The translations under genes and the position numbers were made by a program. The notes under the pieces were generated by a model. That model saw nothing but the letters and a program-made list of their open reading frames with translations. It searched no databases and was not told the DNA's origin. 64,000 nt of DNA from the NCBI RefSeq assembly GCF_000938265.1, contig NZ_JYFC01000003.1, positions 62,001 through 126,000 of the forward strand, given 5' to 3'. Every line of letters starts with the position of its first letter. Positions within the stretch are counted from its first letter, which is position 1. Source of the stretch: Agreia bicolorata (lineage in GTDB: Bacteria; Actinomycetota; Actinomycetes; Actinomycetales; Microbacteriaceae). This document shows positions 24,926-34,247 of this stretch, piece by piece.

Positions 24926-26155
24926 ATGAAACACACTCTCGCGGGCCATCACGCCCCGGCCACGACGACCGGGGAATCTGGGCGGATCATCGCCGTGGAT
25001 CTTGCTCGCCTGATCGCCGTGTTGGGCATGATCGCCGAACACCTCCTCTTAGGCGACGCTCCGGAGTTCGTTCTCACACCCATAACCGGATTCCCGTCGA
25101 CGCTTTTCGCCGTTCTTGGCGGCGTGAGCGTCGCACTGTCGATTCACCGCTTTCGAGACAGCGGGCAGCATCTGCGCGCAGCTCTCACAGTCGCCGTCCG
25201 CGGTGTTCTCATCGCAGCGATCGGCCTGATTCTCTCCCTCGCCCCGACGTTCGTTGTTGTGATCCTGGTCTACTACGGCGTCACGATGGTTCTGCTCGCC
25301 GTGCTCGTCAACCTGAGGTCGTGGATGCTTCTCACGCTCGCCATCCTCCTGGTCATCTTGGGGCCCCAGCTCAACATCGCAGTCTTCAAAGCAGCGAACC
25401 CGGAGAGGATCGGTGAGCTCCCCCTCACCAGCCCAGGCGAGTTCCTCCAATCCGTCGCCTTCACCGGCATGTACCCGGCCATCACCTGGCTTGGCTACAT
25501 GATCGTCGGTCTTCTTGTCGGGCGATGGATTATTGCGCACCGGTCTCAGAATCGCCGCGCAACAGGATCCCGCCTGGCCATCATCGGCTGCGCACTCCTT
25601 CTCGTGGGTGTTTCCTCTGACCTCCTGAGCCGGCCCGCGGTCATCGACACGCTCAGCGACGGCCACCCCTCCTACAAACCGGACCTCGCGGCATGGGTCG
25701 TTCATCAACAGTTCGGCCACCCCCTCGAGGGCGGATGGATCGCTCTCGTCAACGCTGCACCGCACAGCGGGTCCACCGCCGACATGATCCGCACGATCGG
25801 CGCCGCGGTAGCCATCCTCGGCATCCTCCTGTGGATCACGGCGAACAACCGCCCAATGAACTTTCCGATGCGGGCACTTCAGAGGGCCGGCGGTGCGCCC
25901 CTGACGATCTACGTCGCCCATATCCTTTCATTAGCTTTCATGGGGGCGATCCTTTCGGGCTCCGGATCTGCCGGGGAGGTGCCCTGGTGGGCGCTAGGCC
26001 CCGGCGCCATCGCGCTCCAGTACCTCGGAATATGCGTTCTCGGCGCAGTCCTAGCAGGCCTGAACCGCCGAGGACCACTCGAAACCGCGGTGAGCTGGGC
26101 TACGCGAAGCATCGTCGGATGCATCACATTAAAAACTCCGAGGGGTGTCAGGTGA
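24926..26155 (+). CDS. YeiB/HGSNAT-like membrane protein (copy 2)
   Basis: 409 residues, about ten membrane helices, and clear similarity to copy 1 at 8794 over its whole length: RIIAVDLARLIAVLGMIAEHLLLGDAPE, ITGFPSTLFAVLGG, AFTGMYPAITWLGYM and GGAPLTIYV. The conserved N-terminal Asp-Ala-Arg helix fits proteins thought to acetylate or acylate envelope sugars. GAAGGA precedes the ATG. The decayed start of an ABC ATPase gene follows directly, then a two-component system. Each copy lies near a large LuxR-type or ECF regulator, so the two may be switched under different conditions. Confidence 0.8.
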   Translation: MKHTLAGHHAPATTTGESGRIIAVDLARLIAVLGMIAEHLLLGDAPEFVLTPITGFPSTLFAVLGGVSVALSIHRFRDSGQHLRAALTVAVRGVLIAAIGLILSLAPTFVVVILVYYGVTMVLLAVLVNLRSWMLLTLAILLVILGPQLNIAVFKAANPERIGELPLTSPGEFLQSVAFTGMYPAITWLGYMIVGLLVGRWIIAHRSQNRRATGSRLAIIGCALLLVGVSSDLLSRPAVIDTLSDGHPSYKPDLAAWVVHQQFGHPLEGGWIALVNAAPHSGSTADMIRTIGAAVAILGILLWITANNRPMNFPMRALQRAGGAPLTIYVAHILSLAFMGAILSGSGSAGEVPWWALGPGAIALQYLGICVLGAVLAGLNRRGPLETAVSWATRSIVGCITLKTPRGVR

Positions 26156-26157
26156 GG

Positions 26158-26400
26158 TAGCGCACAATCGCTGATTCGCCACCGCTGCACAGAACTAACA
26201 GGGAAGACCTGGGGGGGGACATGAGCGACCACATTTACCGAGCCGCGAAGGCTCCGACATCACCTGATTGGACCGAGCATGTTCTCGATGCGACGGGCCT
26301 CACTATGTTCGTCGGGAATCTCATGTTCACGCCCCCTTAGGGCGAGTTGATCATCATGGTCAACGATGCGTGCGAAGATGCCGCGCTGGGGATGTCACCC
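26158..26400 (+). pseudogene. Decayed duplicate of ABC ATPase gene start
   Basis: This stretch repeats the leader and first ~30 codons of the ATPase gene at 28822: GCACAATCG..GATTCG, ACAGAACTAAC, then ATGAGCGACCAC at 26221 coding MSDHIYRAAKAPTSPDWTEH. It then loses about 45 bases and stops at 26340 (39 codons); the next bases (GGCGAGTTGATCATCATGGTC) still echo the Walker A region. The gap to 26616 holds another coding-like scrap (ALFAGVGVVPNGAVTAAVTAIG). The copy is dead. Confidence 0.7.
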
Positions 26401-26616
26401 GAATCGAAGGTCGTCTTCGTGTCGAGCGGTGACGACTCGATGCAAGATTGCTCGGCTTGGCTGCTCTGTTCGCGGGCGTCGGTGTGGTTCCCAACGGCGC
26501 CGTCACCGCAGCCGTGACCGCGATCGGGGTGCCATACCGAAGAGTGCACTCAACTGCACCCCGGGGTGCAGAACGGCGTCTCGGACGATACCTGAAATCG
26601 GACTAGAGTCCATTGA

Positions 26617-27930
26617 ATGTCCGCTTCCTCAAAGGTCGACGCGCTCACCGTGCTCCGCCGACCGTATCTGCTGTTCTCGAGGTGGCCGCTGCGCTTCCTC
26701 ACCTACGAGATCACGAGCATCGCGCTGGCGCTTGCTGGAGGTGTAGTGCTACTCACCCTGGTTGCTCTGCCGCTCTGGGCACTACTGTTCGCCGCAGTGG
26801 AACGCCGCCGCGGTCGGATACTGGGTTACCCTGCTCTCCCCTCGCTCCCTCGAGAGGGGCCGTCGGAGAGCTTTGCCAGCAAGCTCCTTCGCCTCTACAC
26901 CGACCCAGCGACGTGGCGGGCGGTTCTGTCTCTCGTACTCTCGTTGCTGTTCGGGTTCGCCCAGCTGGCGCTGCTTGTATACAGCGCCTCGATCGTGGTC
27001 TTTACGTCGGCGCTGCCGCAGCAAATAGCACTCTACCGGCGAGTGCTCGAAGAGACCGGATTCGGGTTCGTCCCTATGGAGCCGATCCCGACGCCGGGTG
27101 GGCCCTACTTCCAAGTCACTGACACGACCGGAATGGTCGTCTGGATCGTGATCGCAGCGGTCGTCGTCGTTGTGCTCTGCTCCATCGCCGCGGGCCTCGC
27201 TGTCGCCCAGGTGCAGATCGGGCGCGTCCTGCTCTCAACGAGGGAGGCGGACCTCGAGCAGGAGGTCACCGAGCTCGAGGGATCGCGCTCGACCCTGCTG
27301 GACTCGTTCGAGGACGACCGCGCCAGGATCGAACGCGATCTGCACGACGGTGCGCAGCAGCATCTCGTCCTCACATCCCTCTTGATCGGCACCGCGGCGC
27401 GACAGATGAAAGCGTTGGGCGACGACGCGGCTACGCTGACCGCGGTTGCAACGCTCGAGAAGGCTCAGTCGAGCGCGGAGCTCGCTCTGTCGGCGCTGCG
27501 GACGACTGTGCTCGGCTTCTACACCGACGTGCTCAGTGACCACGGACTGCCCGTCGCCGTCGAGGAGCTGGCGCACCGGTCGACCATCCCTGTGCAGGTA
27601 CGGTCGACACTGAGCCAGCGTCTCCCGGCCACCGTCGAACGGTGCGCCTACTTCGTCGTCAGCGAAGCCCTCACCAACTCACTCAAACACTCTGGCGCGT
27701 CCCACATAGACATAAGGATCGACGATGACGGCGACCGGATCGTCGTCTCCGTGGCCGACGACGGGGTCGGAGGCATCGACCCGACTAAAGGGAGCGGGCT
27801 CCGCGGTCTGCGCGAACGGGTACGTGGATGCGGGGGCTCACTTTCCACGATCGGTCCGCCCGGCGGTCCGACTGTCGTGACCCTCGAGTTGCCGGTCGAA
27901 GCCACGGCGCTGTCGAGTGGTGCCCTCTGA
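26617..27930 (+). CDS. Sensor histidine kinase, NarL/DesK type
   Basis: 437 residues. The N-terminal half has two pairs of membrane helices (~27-62 and ~105-135) plus one at ~168-200. The dimerization box ERDLHDGAQQHL (His243) is of the HisKA_3 kind, and the ATPase domain follows (SEALTNSLKHSGASH, DDGVGGIDPTKGSGLRGLRERV). No ribosome-binding site is seen; TAGAGT at 26604-26609 ends 7 nt before the ATG and could give a leaderless mRNA. The stop overlaps the response-regulator start (TGATG). It likely senses envelope stress or a peptide and controls the ABC transporter that follows. Confidence 0.9.
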   Translation: MSASSKVDALTVLRRPYLLFSRWPLRFLTYEITSIALALAGGVVLLTLVALPLWALLFAAVERRRGRILGYPALPSLPREGPSESFASKLLRLYTDPATWRAVLSLVLSLLFGFAQLALLVYSASIVVFTSALPQQIALYRRVLEETGFGFVPMEPIPTPGGPYFQVTDTTGMVVWIVIAAVVVVVLCSIAAGLAVAQVQIGRVLLSTREADLEQEVTELEGSRSTLLDSFEDDRARIERDLHDGAQQHLVLTSLLIGTAARQMKALGDDAATLTAVATLEKAQSSAELALSALRTTVLGFYTDVLSDHGLPVAVEELAHRSTIPVQVRSTLSQRLPATVERCAYFVVSEALTNSLKHSGASHIDIRIDDDGDRIVVSVADDGVGGIDPTKGSGLRGLRERVRGCGGSLSTIGPPGGPTVVTLELPVEATALSSGAL

Positions 27931-28592
27931 TGAGAATCATCGTGGCCGACGACTCCGCCCTTCTCCGCGACGGTATCTCGGCGTTGCTCGAGAGCGCAGG
28001 ACACGAGGTTCGAACCGCCGTCGATGCTGACGATCTGCGCGGCAGGGTGGAGACGGTCGGCGCCTGGGTCGACCTGGTCGTGACCGACGTGCGGATGCCT
28101 CCCGGCAATCGCAGCGACGGAGTGGATGCCGCGCTGGACCTGCGCCGTGCGCGCCCGGGTCTGCCGGTGCTGCTCCTCTCTAACTTCATCGCGGCGCCGT
28201 ATCTGACGCAGCTCTTGTCGGACAACCCGCGCGCGCTCGGCTACCTACTCAAAGATCGGGTCGGGCGGGTCGACGACTTTCTCAAGAGCATCGAGTTGAT
28301 CGCTGCCGGCGGAACCGTGATCGATCCCGAGATCCTGTCGAGCGCCTTAGGCGGGCGGGCGCCGACGACGAGCATCGACGCTCTCAGCGCGCGCGAGCAG
28401 GAGGTGCTCGCCCTGATCGCCGAAGCGCGATCGAACGCCGAGATCGCGGAAACCCTCTTCCTCAGTGACAGCGCGGTCTCGAAGCACATCGGCTCGATCT
28501 TCACGAAGCTCGGCCTTGCAGAGTCCGACCCAGGACACCGGCGCGTGCGCGCCGTGCTGCTGTGGCTCGAGGCTGGAGCAAACAAATCCTGA
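27930..28592 (+). CDS. Response regulator, NarL family
   Basis: 220 residues with a receiver domain (acidic pair D7/D8, phosphoacceptor D53 in VVTDVRMPP, Lys in YLLKDRV) and a C-terminal LuxR-type helix-turn-helix (LSAREQEVLALIAEARSNAEIAETLFLSDSAVSKHIGSIFTKLGL). Its ATG shares a base with the kinase stop. The decayed regulator at 6054-6119 begins with the same pattern (MRxxxADDSxLLRxGxxxLLE), so the two systems are related. It probably activates the ABC genes at 28822-31001. Confidence 0.92.
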   Translation: MRIIVADDSALLRDGISALLESAGHEVRTAVDADDLRGRVETVGAWVDLVVTDVRMPPGNRSDGVDAALDLRRARPGLPVLLLSNFIAAPYLTQLLSDNPRALGYLLKDRVGRVDDFLKSIELIAAGGTVIDPEILSSALGGRAPTTSIDALSAREQEVLALIAEARSNAEIAETLFLSDSAVSKHIGSIFTKLGLAESDPGHRRVRAVLLWLEAGANKS

Positions 28593-28821
28593 TATGTGGT
28601 GAAGCTGGCTCTCCGGCGACGTGCACCTAGCTCCACCCGATCGTGCAGCCCAGTCTGTCGCGGGCGTCGAAGAGTCACGGTTGTCTAGAGGTCATGCGCA
28701 CGACCCGCCGCGAGCGCGATCTTCTGTTGCACGGGAGGGCACGAGCTTGAGCTTCTCTCTGACCGCACAATCGCCGATTCGCTGACCACCGTACAGAACT
28801 AACTGGAAAGACATGAGAGAC

Positions 28822-29634
28822 ATGAGCGACCACGTTTATCAAGCCGCGAAGGCTCCGACATCACCTGATCCGACCGAGCACCTTCTTGAGGCGAAGGGCC
28901 TCACGATGACGTTTTCGACTGGTCGGGGCGTGCCCTCGATCACGGTCGTCGATGACATCTCGCTCCCCGTGAAGCGGGGTGAGTTCGTTGCTATCGTCGG
29001 TCCGAGCGGGTCGGGGAAATCGACCCTGCTGTACTGCTTGTCGTCGCTGCAGAAGCCGACATCGGGTCGAGTGAATATTGTGGGAACAGACGTGGGATCT
29101 CTTCGCCGCGGCGCGCTGGCCCGATTCCGCCGCGATCGGATCGGCTTCGTGTTCCAGCAGTTCAATCTCGTGCCCTCTCTCGACGCGCGAGAGAACGTAG
29201 CCCTCGCGGGTCGGTTGGCTCGTCGATCCGATGCGCGCCGCCGAGCGGACGAGGCACTCGAGGCTGTTGGTCTCACCGACCGCGCCCACCACCGACCCGG
29301 CACGCTCTCCGGCGGCCAGCAGCAGCGCGTCGCGGTCGCACGCGCCCTCGCCTCAGACGCCGACATCGTGTTCGCCGACGAGCCGACCGGCTCTCTCGAC
29401 GGCGCGTCAGGCACCCGCGTGCTCGAACTGCTCCGTTCCCTTGCCGCCGGAAGACGTTCCGTCGTCATGGTCACACACGATCTGGATGCCGCGAGCCGCG
29501 CCGACCGCGTGCTCATCTTACGGGACGGACGCATCCACACCGAACTCACCTCCCCGACGAGCGCCGAGGTCTTCGCGGCGACAGAAGCAGCAACATCCGA
29601 GACCACCCCCCAGCCCTCCGGAGCCCACTCGTGA
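28822..29634 (+). CDS. ABC transporter ATP-binding protein (second system)
   Basis: About 270 residues. Walker [11 protein letters not shown]-loop FVFQQFNLVPSLD, signature LSGGQQQR, Walker B DIVFADEP and VTHD are all intact. The family is that of MacB/BceA. I choose the second of two close ATGs (28813, 28822) because the decayed duplicate at 26221 keeps exactly this start, MSDH. It overlaps the permease by GTGA and follows a two-component system, an arrangement seen for transporters that sense and expel antimicrobial peptides. Confidence 0.92.
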   Translation: MSDHVYQAAKAPTSPDPTEHLLEAKGLTMTFSTGRGVPSITVVDDISLPVKRGEFVAIVGPSGSGKSTLLYCLSSLQKPTSGRVNIVGTDVGSLRRGALARFRRDRIGFVFQQFNLVPSLDARENVALAGRLARRSDARRRADEALEAVGLTDRAHHRPGTLSGGQQQRVAVARALASDADIVFADEPTGSLDGASGTRVLELLRSLAAGRRSVVMVTHDLDAASRADRVLILRDGRIHTELTSPTSAEVFAATEAATSETTPQPSGAHS

Positions 29635-31001
29635 TCCGCCTGCTGCTCGCCGACCTCCGGACCAACCTGGCCAGCAGGCTCGGCCCACTCATCACGATCA
29701 TCGGCGTGACCATTACCCTCGGCGTCGGGCTCTCACTGTCTGCAACGAGCGTCTTTTACGGCGGGAAGATCGCGCAGTCGATGGGTACCACTGCGACCAT
29801 CGTTCTCGTCGGCGCGATCATCGCCTCCGGTCTCGTGATCTCCTCAGTGCAACGCATCGCCGTCGAACTTCGCGGGCGCGACTACGCCATTTGGCAACTC
29901 GCCGGAGTCCTCCCCGCCACAATCGGACGGCTTGTGATCGCGCAGTCGCTCGTCGTGGCCATGGCGGGCGCCCTCGTGGGTGCCATCATCGCGGACCTTA
30001 TCGTGCCCTCGACGATCCAAGCCCTTTGGAGAGAGGGGCTGGCCAAGGACGGCACCATCATGAGGTTCGGTCCGGGCGCCGCGCTCGTCGACATTCTTGC
30101 CGTAACCGCTCTCGTTTTGATCTCAACAATTCCGGCGGCACGCCGCGCGTCACGCACACCCGCACTCGCAGTACTCCGCGAATCCACACCTCCGATGGCG
30201 CGAATGACGCTCCGGCGATGGATTGCGGTCGCCGTTTCTCTCCTCGCCATCACCGCGCTCGTGCTGGGAATGTCCGGAGGACGGTCCGAACTCGTCGGAA
30301 TGGGAGCGATGCTCCCTCCCGTCCTCGTCGCTCTCGCCGCATCGGTCGCGCCGATCCTCTATCCCCGCGTCCTCCGCTTGTGGACCGCGCTGCTCCCCGC
30401 TCGCGTCTCGCCAGCCTGGTATCTGGGGCGCCACAACGCGCGCCACAAGCTGAGCCGGTCAACAGCCGCCATCACTCCCATGATGGTCGCCGTCGCGATC
30501 GCTGGAGGCCCTATCTCCGATATCGCAACAGCGACGAACGCAATCCTCATCACCCGCGACTCACCGCCCGACTACTACACAAAGGACTCCAGCGGCAACC
30601 TCGCGCTACTCCTAGTTCTCGTAGGCGCCCCCGTCGCAGTCGCAACGCTCGGATCCGCCGTCGTCGTCTTCGTGACCGGCCGCGATCGTTACCGCGACAA
30701 CGCACTCCTGCGAGCGGCAGGAGCAACAAACACGACGATCGTCGCCGCATCGATCGCTGAAGCTCTCATCCACGCGGCAACAGCCTTCCTCCTCGGCCTT
30801 GCCGGTATCGCCCTATCAGCCTCGATCATCGCCGCCCTGTTCATGAGAGAGACCGGGGGTATCCCCGTCATGCCATACATCCCCGTCGCCGAAACCGCAG
30901 GGATCTTCGCCGCTGGACTCGCCCTGATCCTGGTATCCACCGTCGGCCCCACCCTCCTGTCCCTGCGGGCCGACGTACCGGCGATGCTCGCTGCAGAATG
31001 A
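29631..31001 (+). CDS. FtsX-like ABC transporter permease (second system)
   Basis: 456 residues, about eight membrane helices in two halves, no large extracellular domain: the same layout as the permease at 1375. The FtsX domain is seen in the first half around VQRIAVELRGRDYAIWQLAGVLP and in the second around VVVFVTGRDRYRDNALLRAAGAT. GTG start inside the ATPase stop. It ends with SLRADVPAMLAAE. With the ATPase it forms the transporter controlled by the kinase/regulator pair upstream; the substrate is not evident. Confidence 0.9.
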   Translation: MIRLLLADLRTNLASRLGPLITIIGVTITLGVGLSLSATSVFYGGKIAQSMGTTATIVLVGAIIASGLVISSVQRIAVELRGRDYAIWQLAGVLPATIGRLVIAQSLVVAMAGALVGAIIADLIVPSTIQALWREGLAKDGTIMRFGPGAALVDILAVTALVLISTIPAARRASRTPALAVLRESTPPMARMTLRRWIAVAVSLLAITALVLGMSGGRSELVGMGAMLPPVLVALAASVAPILYPRVLRLWTALLPARVSPAWYLGRHNARHKLSRSTAAITPMMVAVAIAGGPISDIATATNAILITRDSPPDYYTKDSSGNLALLLVLVGAPVAVATLGSAVVVFVTGRDRYRDNALLRAAGATNTTIVAASIAEALIHAATAFLLGLAGIALSASIIAALFMRETGGIPVMPYIPVAETAGIFAAGLALILVSTVGPTLLSLRADVPAMLAAE

Positions 31002-31130
31002 GCCCAGCGACATCCGCCGAGCTCAGCCCGTTCGTCCTCCTGAGCAGGATGGTCACCCTCGATTAGGAGGCGTACTGAGCAATCGCGCTTCAGTCCCTCG
31101 GAATCGGCGTTCTCGACGCACTCCGGGCAG

Positions 31131-31257
31131 GCCCTAGGTACCAACATTCCGATAGTGGATGTCATGCCCGCGCACGATTCGCTCAGCACCCATGTCGGGA
31201 AGGCTGAAGTCACCGCTTCGAAAGCACGACCACGTACAACAGAAAGGGGTCAACCCA
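31131..31257 (+). promoter_or_regulatory. Conserved leader of small membrane protein gene
   Basis: CCTAGGTACCA at 31133 and the following ~100 nt recur at 361-470 and, on the minus strand, at 48226-48337, in the last case also just before a gene of the same family. GAAAGGGG gives the ribosome site near the end. Conservation across paralogues exceeds what a bare promoter needs and may include an RNA element. Confidence 0.5.
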
Positions 31258-31595
31258 TGATTTCGGCACCCACCATCAATCGTCCAGCCATCGAGAGCAC
31301 AGGGCAAGCCCTTGGGCTGTTCACATGGCTATCGCCCGGGACTACGCTCTGGGTCGCCTCATGCGAAGGTAACTTCGCCGGATTTGTCGAGTTCACCGAT
31401 GGTTGCTACAGCGCGACAGACGCCCGTGGCGCGCTCATCGCCTCGTACAGCACCCTCGGTCAGGCTCAGAACGCGGTCGAGCGGGCCACGCAACGCACCT
31501 CGACCACCACGATGCTCGTCTACGTCGCCGTCGGTACCGGAGCCATCGCCCTCAGCGCATTCGCCATCGGACTGAGCCTCATCGCCCACACATGA
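31258..31595 (+). CDS. Small membrane protein (paralogue of 47899-48225)
   Basis: 112 residues. The core LTWLSPxxxLWVASxxGxFxGFVExTDGxxxxTDARGAxxAS is shared with the minus-strand gene at 48225, followed by a helix (..LGQAQNAVERATQR) and a C-terminal membrane segment (TTMLVYVAVGTGAIALSAFAIGLSLI). The N-terminal part is probably a small beta-rich domain in the cytoplasm. I know no function for the family. The gene stands alone after the second ABC operon, with a conserved leader and a good ribosome site (AGAAAGGGG). Confidence 0.75.
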
Positions 31596-32157
31596 CGCTC
31601 CTCACTGGTGTGGTGTCTGCAAACTGCTCGCACGCGTGACAGGCCTAGAGAGGCAATCATGACCAATGGGATCAAGCCCGTCTCGGCTCACACCCAGCCG
31701 CCACATTATGCGCACCTCGTGTGAAAGCCGCGCGCCTCGATGACGGCTAGATGCAAATCGGGTCTGTATTCGTGCAAACTGCCGGCCAGATAGTGCTCAG
31801 CGACACCACGTTCGGAGCCAACGCTCTGCGGGTGCACCCCGCCGCAAAAATTCTCGCGAGGCACGAACGACTCCACCCGCATCGGCGACGTCAATCGACG
31901 CTGGCGCACCAATCATCGGTCGAGAACAGATCAATTGAATACGTCACCGTGGCTCTTGATCGCCGTAGACGAGAGATGCTCACCCCAGTATGAACCAGAG
32001 ACGGTAGTCGGATGAGATTTACTCAACGATCGGCTCGAGACCCGTCGATAGCACTTAGATCAAGATAGCGGAGCCGACTGGGCCGGGATCAACGTCTGTG
32101 ATGCCCCTGCGGACGGCACCCTTTTATTGGTGCATCTCCCAACCTGAAAGGCTTCAC
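31596..32157. other. Gap before TasA-like operon
   Basis: No gene recognized in 562 bases. There is a short palindrome GGGTGCACCC at 31830-31839. The last 60 bases contain the operon leader with AAAGG before ATG 32158. Confidence 0.45.
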
Positions 32158-32844
32158 ATGTCCATCACCCCGCACCACGCTGAGCCCCGGCGCACGAAGT
32201 TCTTCGTTCCTATTGCCGTCGTCATCGGCCTGCTCGCATCCTTCCTCCTGGCGGCATCGATGTCAGGCGCATTTTCTGGATTCACGGCCTCGATCAACAA
32301 CTCCGCCAACTCGGTGGGCTCAGGCACTCTGCTCTTGACTGAGACGCAGGGCGCCACGACATGCCTGTCCTCAGCCGCGGGCACCGTCACCACCGCGAAT
32401 GCCGGCACCTGCGCGTCGATCAACAAGCTCAACGGAACCACGGTCGCAGCACCTAACGTGCCCTACACCTCGACGGTCACTCTAAAGAACAACGGCACTG
32501 CTGCGGCCTCATCGTTCACCCTGACCCCCAGCGGCTGCACAACTACCGCAAACGGAACAGTCAACGGAACGGATACGACAGGTTTCTGCGGCAAGGTGGA
32601 CCTCACGATTCAGGACACCACCACCCCGGTATGCGTGTTCCCGGCTGGGGCGGCCACGTGTGCAGCACCATCGCAGACAGCGACCCTCGCAACGTTGGGC
32701 ACCACCCCGATCACGCTGACGTCCCCCCTGGCTGCGGGAGCTTCGCGCACCTTCACGTTCACGGTGATGCTCGATTCGACCGCGACTAATGCCGACCAGG
32801 GTCTGCTCGCGTCAGAGCAGCTCTTGTGGAGCCTCGCCGCCTGA
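32158..32844 (+). CDS. TasA/CalY-like matrix or fibre protein
   Basis: 228 residues. An uncleaved-looking start is followed by a long hydrophobic segment (FFVPIAVVIGLLASFLLAASMSGAFSGFTASI), as in SipW-dependent secreted proteins where the mature chain starts near SGFTAS. The rest is rich in Thr/Ser/Gly with six or so cysteines, fitting a beta-sandwich of the TasA/camelysin kind. ATG 32158 has AAAGG; an upstream in-frame start at 32098 lacks one. The next gene starts within its stop (TGATG), and the operon ends with a SipW-type peptidase, its expected processing enzyme. Confidence 0.72.
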   Translation: MSITPHHAEPRRTKFFVPIAVVIGLLASFLLAASMSGAFSGFTASINNSANSVGSGTLLLTETQGATTCLSSAAGTVTTANAGTCASINKLNGTTVAAPNVPYTSTVTLKNNGTAAASSFTLTPSGCTTTANGTVNGTDTTGFCGKVDLTIQDTTTPVCVFPAGAATCAAPSQTATLATLGTTPITLTSPLAAGASRTFTFTVMLDSTATNADQGLLASEQLLWSLAA

Positions 32845-34247
32845 TGACGGTCCGCAGAAGGGCAGTCGTTGTCGCCATCACGGCTGCCCTTCTCGCCCTT
32901 GTGGCCATCACGAGCGGGCCCGCAGAGTCGGGATTCACGGCTTCGATCAGGAATTCCAGCAACACCTTCGGTTCCGGTACGCAAAACCTCACGGCGACCA
33001 GCGCGGGGACAACCCAATGCACGACCGTAGGTTCAACGGCCACAGGAACCACCCCGTGCACAGGGTCATTCTTCCCCGGCTCGACGCCTGCATCCGGCAC
33101 AGCCACCAACAGCGTCACCCTGACCGCAGGGGGCACCGTGACGCCATCTTCCTCGACGTTTACCGCGTCGAGCTGTGGACCCCTCGGCTTCCCCAACACG
33201 TCCTCATCTACCAACCCGTTGCTCGCCCGGTATGCGGCCGGTTTCAATCCGACGAGCGGTCCGACGGCGGTGGCCGGAAGCGGCAGTTACGCCGCTGACG
33301 GGACAACCAGCATGGCGACCTCGGTCGCGCTGATGACGAACCCGCAAAATTTCACCATTGGCGCCTGGTTCAAAACCTCGGTCGCGGGCGGCGGAATCAT
33401 CGGCTTCGAGGGCGGCTACTCCGACGTCGCCACCGGTAACTTCGATCGGTTGCTGTTCCTCAATGGCAGCGGAAAAGTCGTCTTCGGGGTAAACCCCCTC
33501 GGTATCGGCGCCGAGACAGTCAAACTCGTGACCAGCCCGAACAGCTACAACGACGGCGCCTGGCATTACGCCGTGGCCACGGCCTCTTATGCTCTGACTG
33601 CCCGGTCCCAGAATCTCTACGTAGACGGCGGGCTCGTCGCGTCGACAACATCGCTCCTCGAGCCCAGCTCGGCGCAGGTTTTCAATGGCTACTGGAGGGT
33701 CGGGCAGAACCGTAACGCCGAAGGGTTCACTGGTAGCCGCAACTATTTCACTGGGTCACTGAGCAATGCTGGCACCTGGCCTACCGCGTTGAGCGGCACC
33801 CAGATCAGCAGTCTCTATTCGGCGAGCAGCCAGAACGCGCTGACAACACTCGCGACATCTCTCGGGGCTAACAACTACTGGCCATTGAACAGCGATGGCA
33901 CAACGTCCTTCCCCGGCACAGGGAACCCCACGGGCACAGACCCCTGCGCCGACGTCACCGTGACGGTGGGGACCGCGACGAACTGCATCTATCCCGCATC
34001 TGCTGGGGTCTGCACAGCTGCAACCAACGCCACGCTTTTGTCATCTCTGTCGAGCGCCGGAACTCTCGCAATGCCGACGCCCACGCCCGGCACACCCGTC
34101 GTCGTGACCACGACGACGGGGCGGGCGACAACGTACAAGACGAGCTTCGACGGCGGGCTGCACTTCGTCGTTCCCATAACCATTACCCAGAAGAACTTTC
34201 CGGCGACGTTCACCTGGCGCAGCAATCAGACGGTCACATCGCAATGA
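32844..34247 (+). CDS. Secreted protein with LamG-like domain
   Basis: 467 residues. The signal region (RRRAVVVAITAALLALVAITSGPAESGFTASI) mirrors the preceding protein, including SGFTASI after the core, so both are likely cut by the same peptidase. Residues ~130-350 resemble a LamG/concanavalin-like lectin fold: FTIGAWFKTS, YNDGAWHYAVATAS, LYVDGGLVAS, GSLSNAGTWPTALSGTQI. The two flanks continue the Thr/Ser-rich, TasA-like pattern, so the lectin domain seems inserted into a TasA-type protein. It overlaps both neighbours by a few bases. It may decorate the fibre and bind sugar. Confidence 0.75.
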   Translation: MTVRRRAVVVAITAALLALVAITSGPAESGFTASIRNSSNTFGSGTQNLTATSAGTTQCTTVGSTATGTTPCTGSFFPGSTPASGTATNSVTLTAGGTVTPSSSTFTASSCGPLGFPNTSSSTNPLLARYAAGFNPTSGPTAVAGSGSYAADGTTSMATSVALMTNPQNFTIGAWFKTSVAGGGIIGFEGGYSDVATGNFDRLLFLNGSGKVVFGVNPLGIGAETVKLVTSPNSYNDGAWHYAVATASYALTARSQNLYVDGGLVASTTSLLEPSSAQVFNGYWRVGQNRNAEGFTGSRNYFTGSLSNAGTWPTALSGTQISSLYSASSQNALTTLATSLGANNYWPLNSDGTTSFPGTGNPTGTDPCADVTVTVGTATNCIYPASAGVCTAATNATLLSSLSSAGTLAMPTPTPGTPVVVTTTTGRATTYKTSFDGGLHFVVPITITQKNFPATFTWRSNQTVTSQ

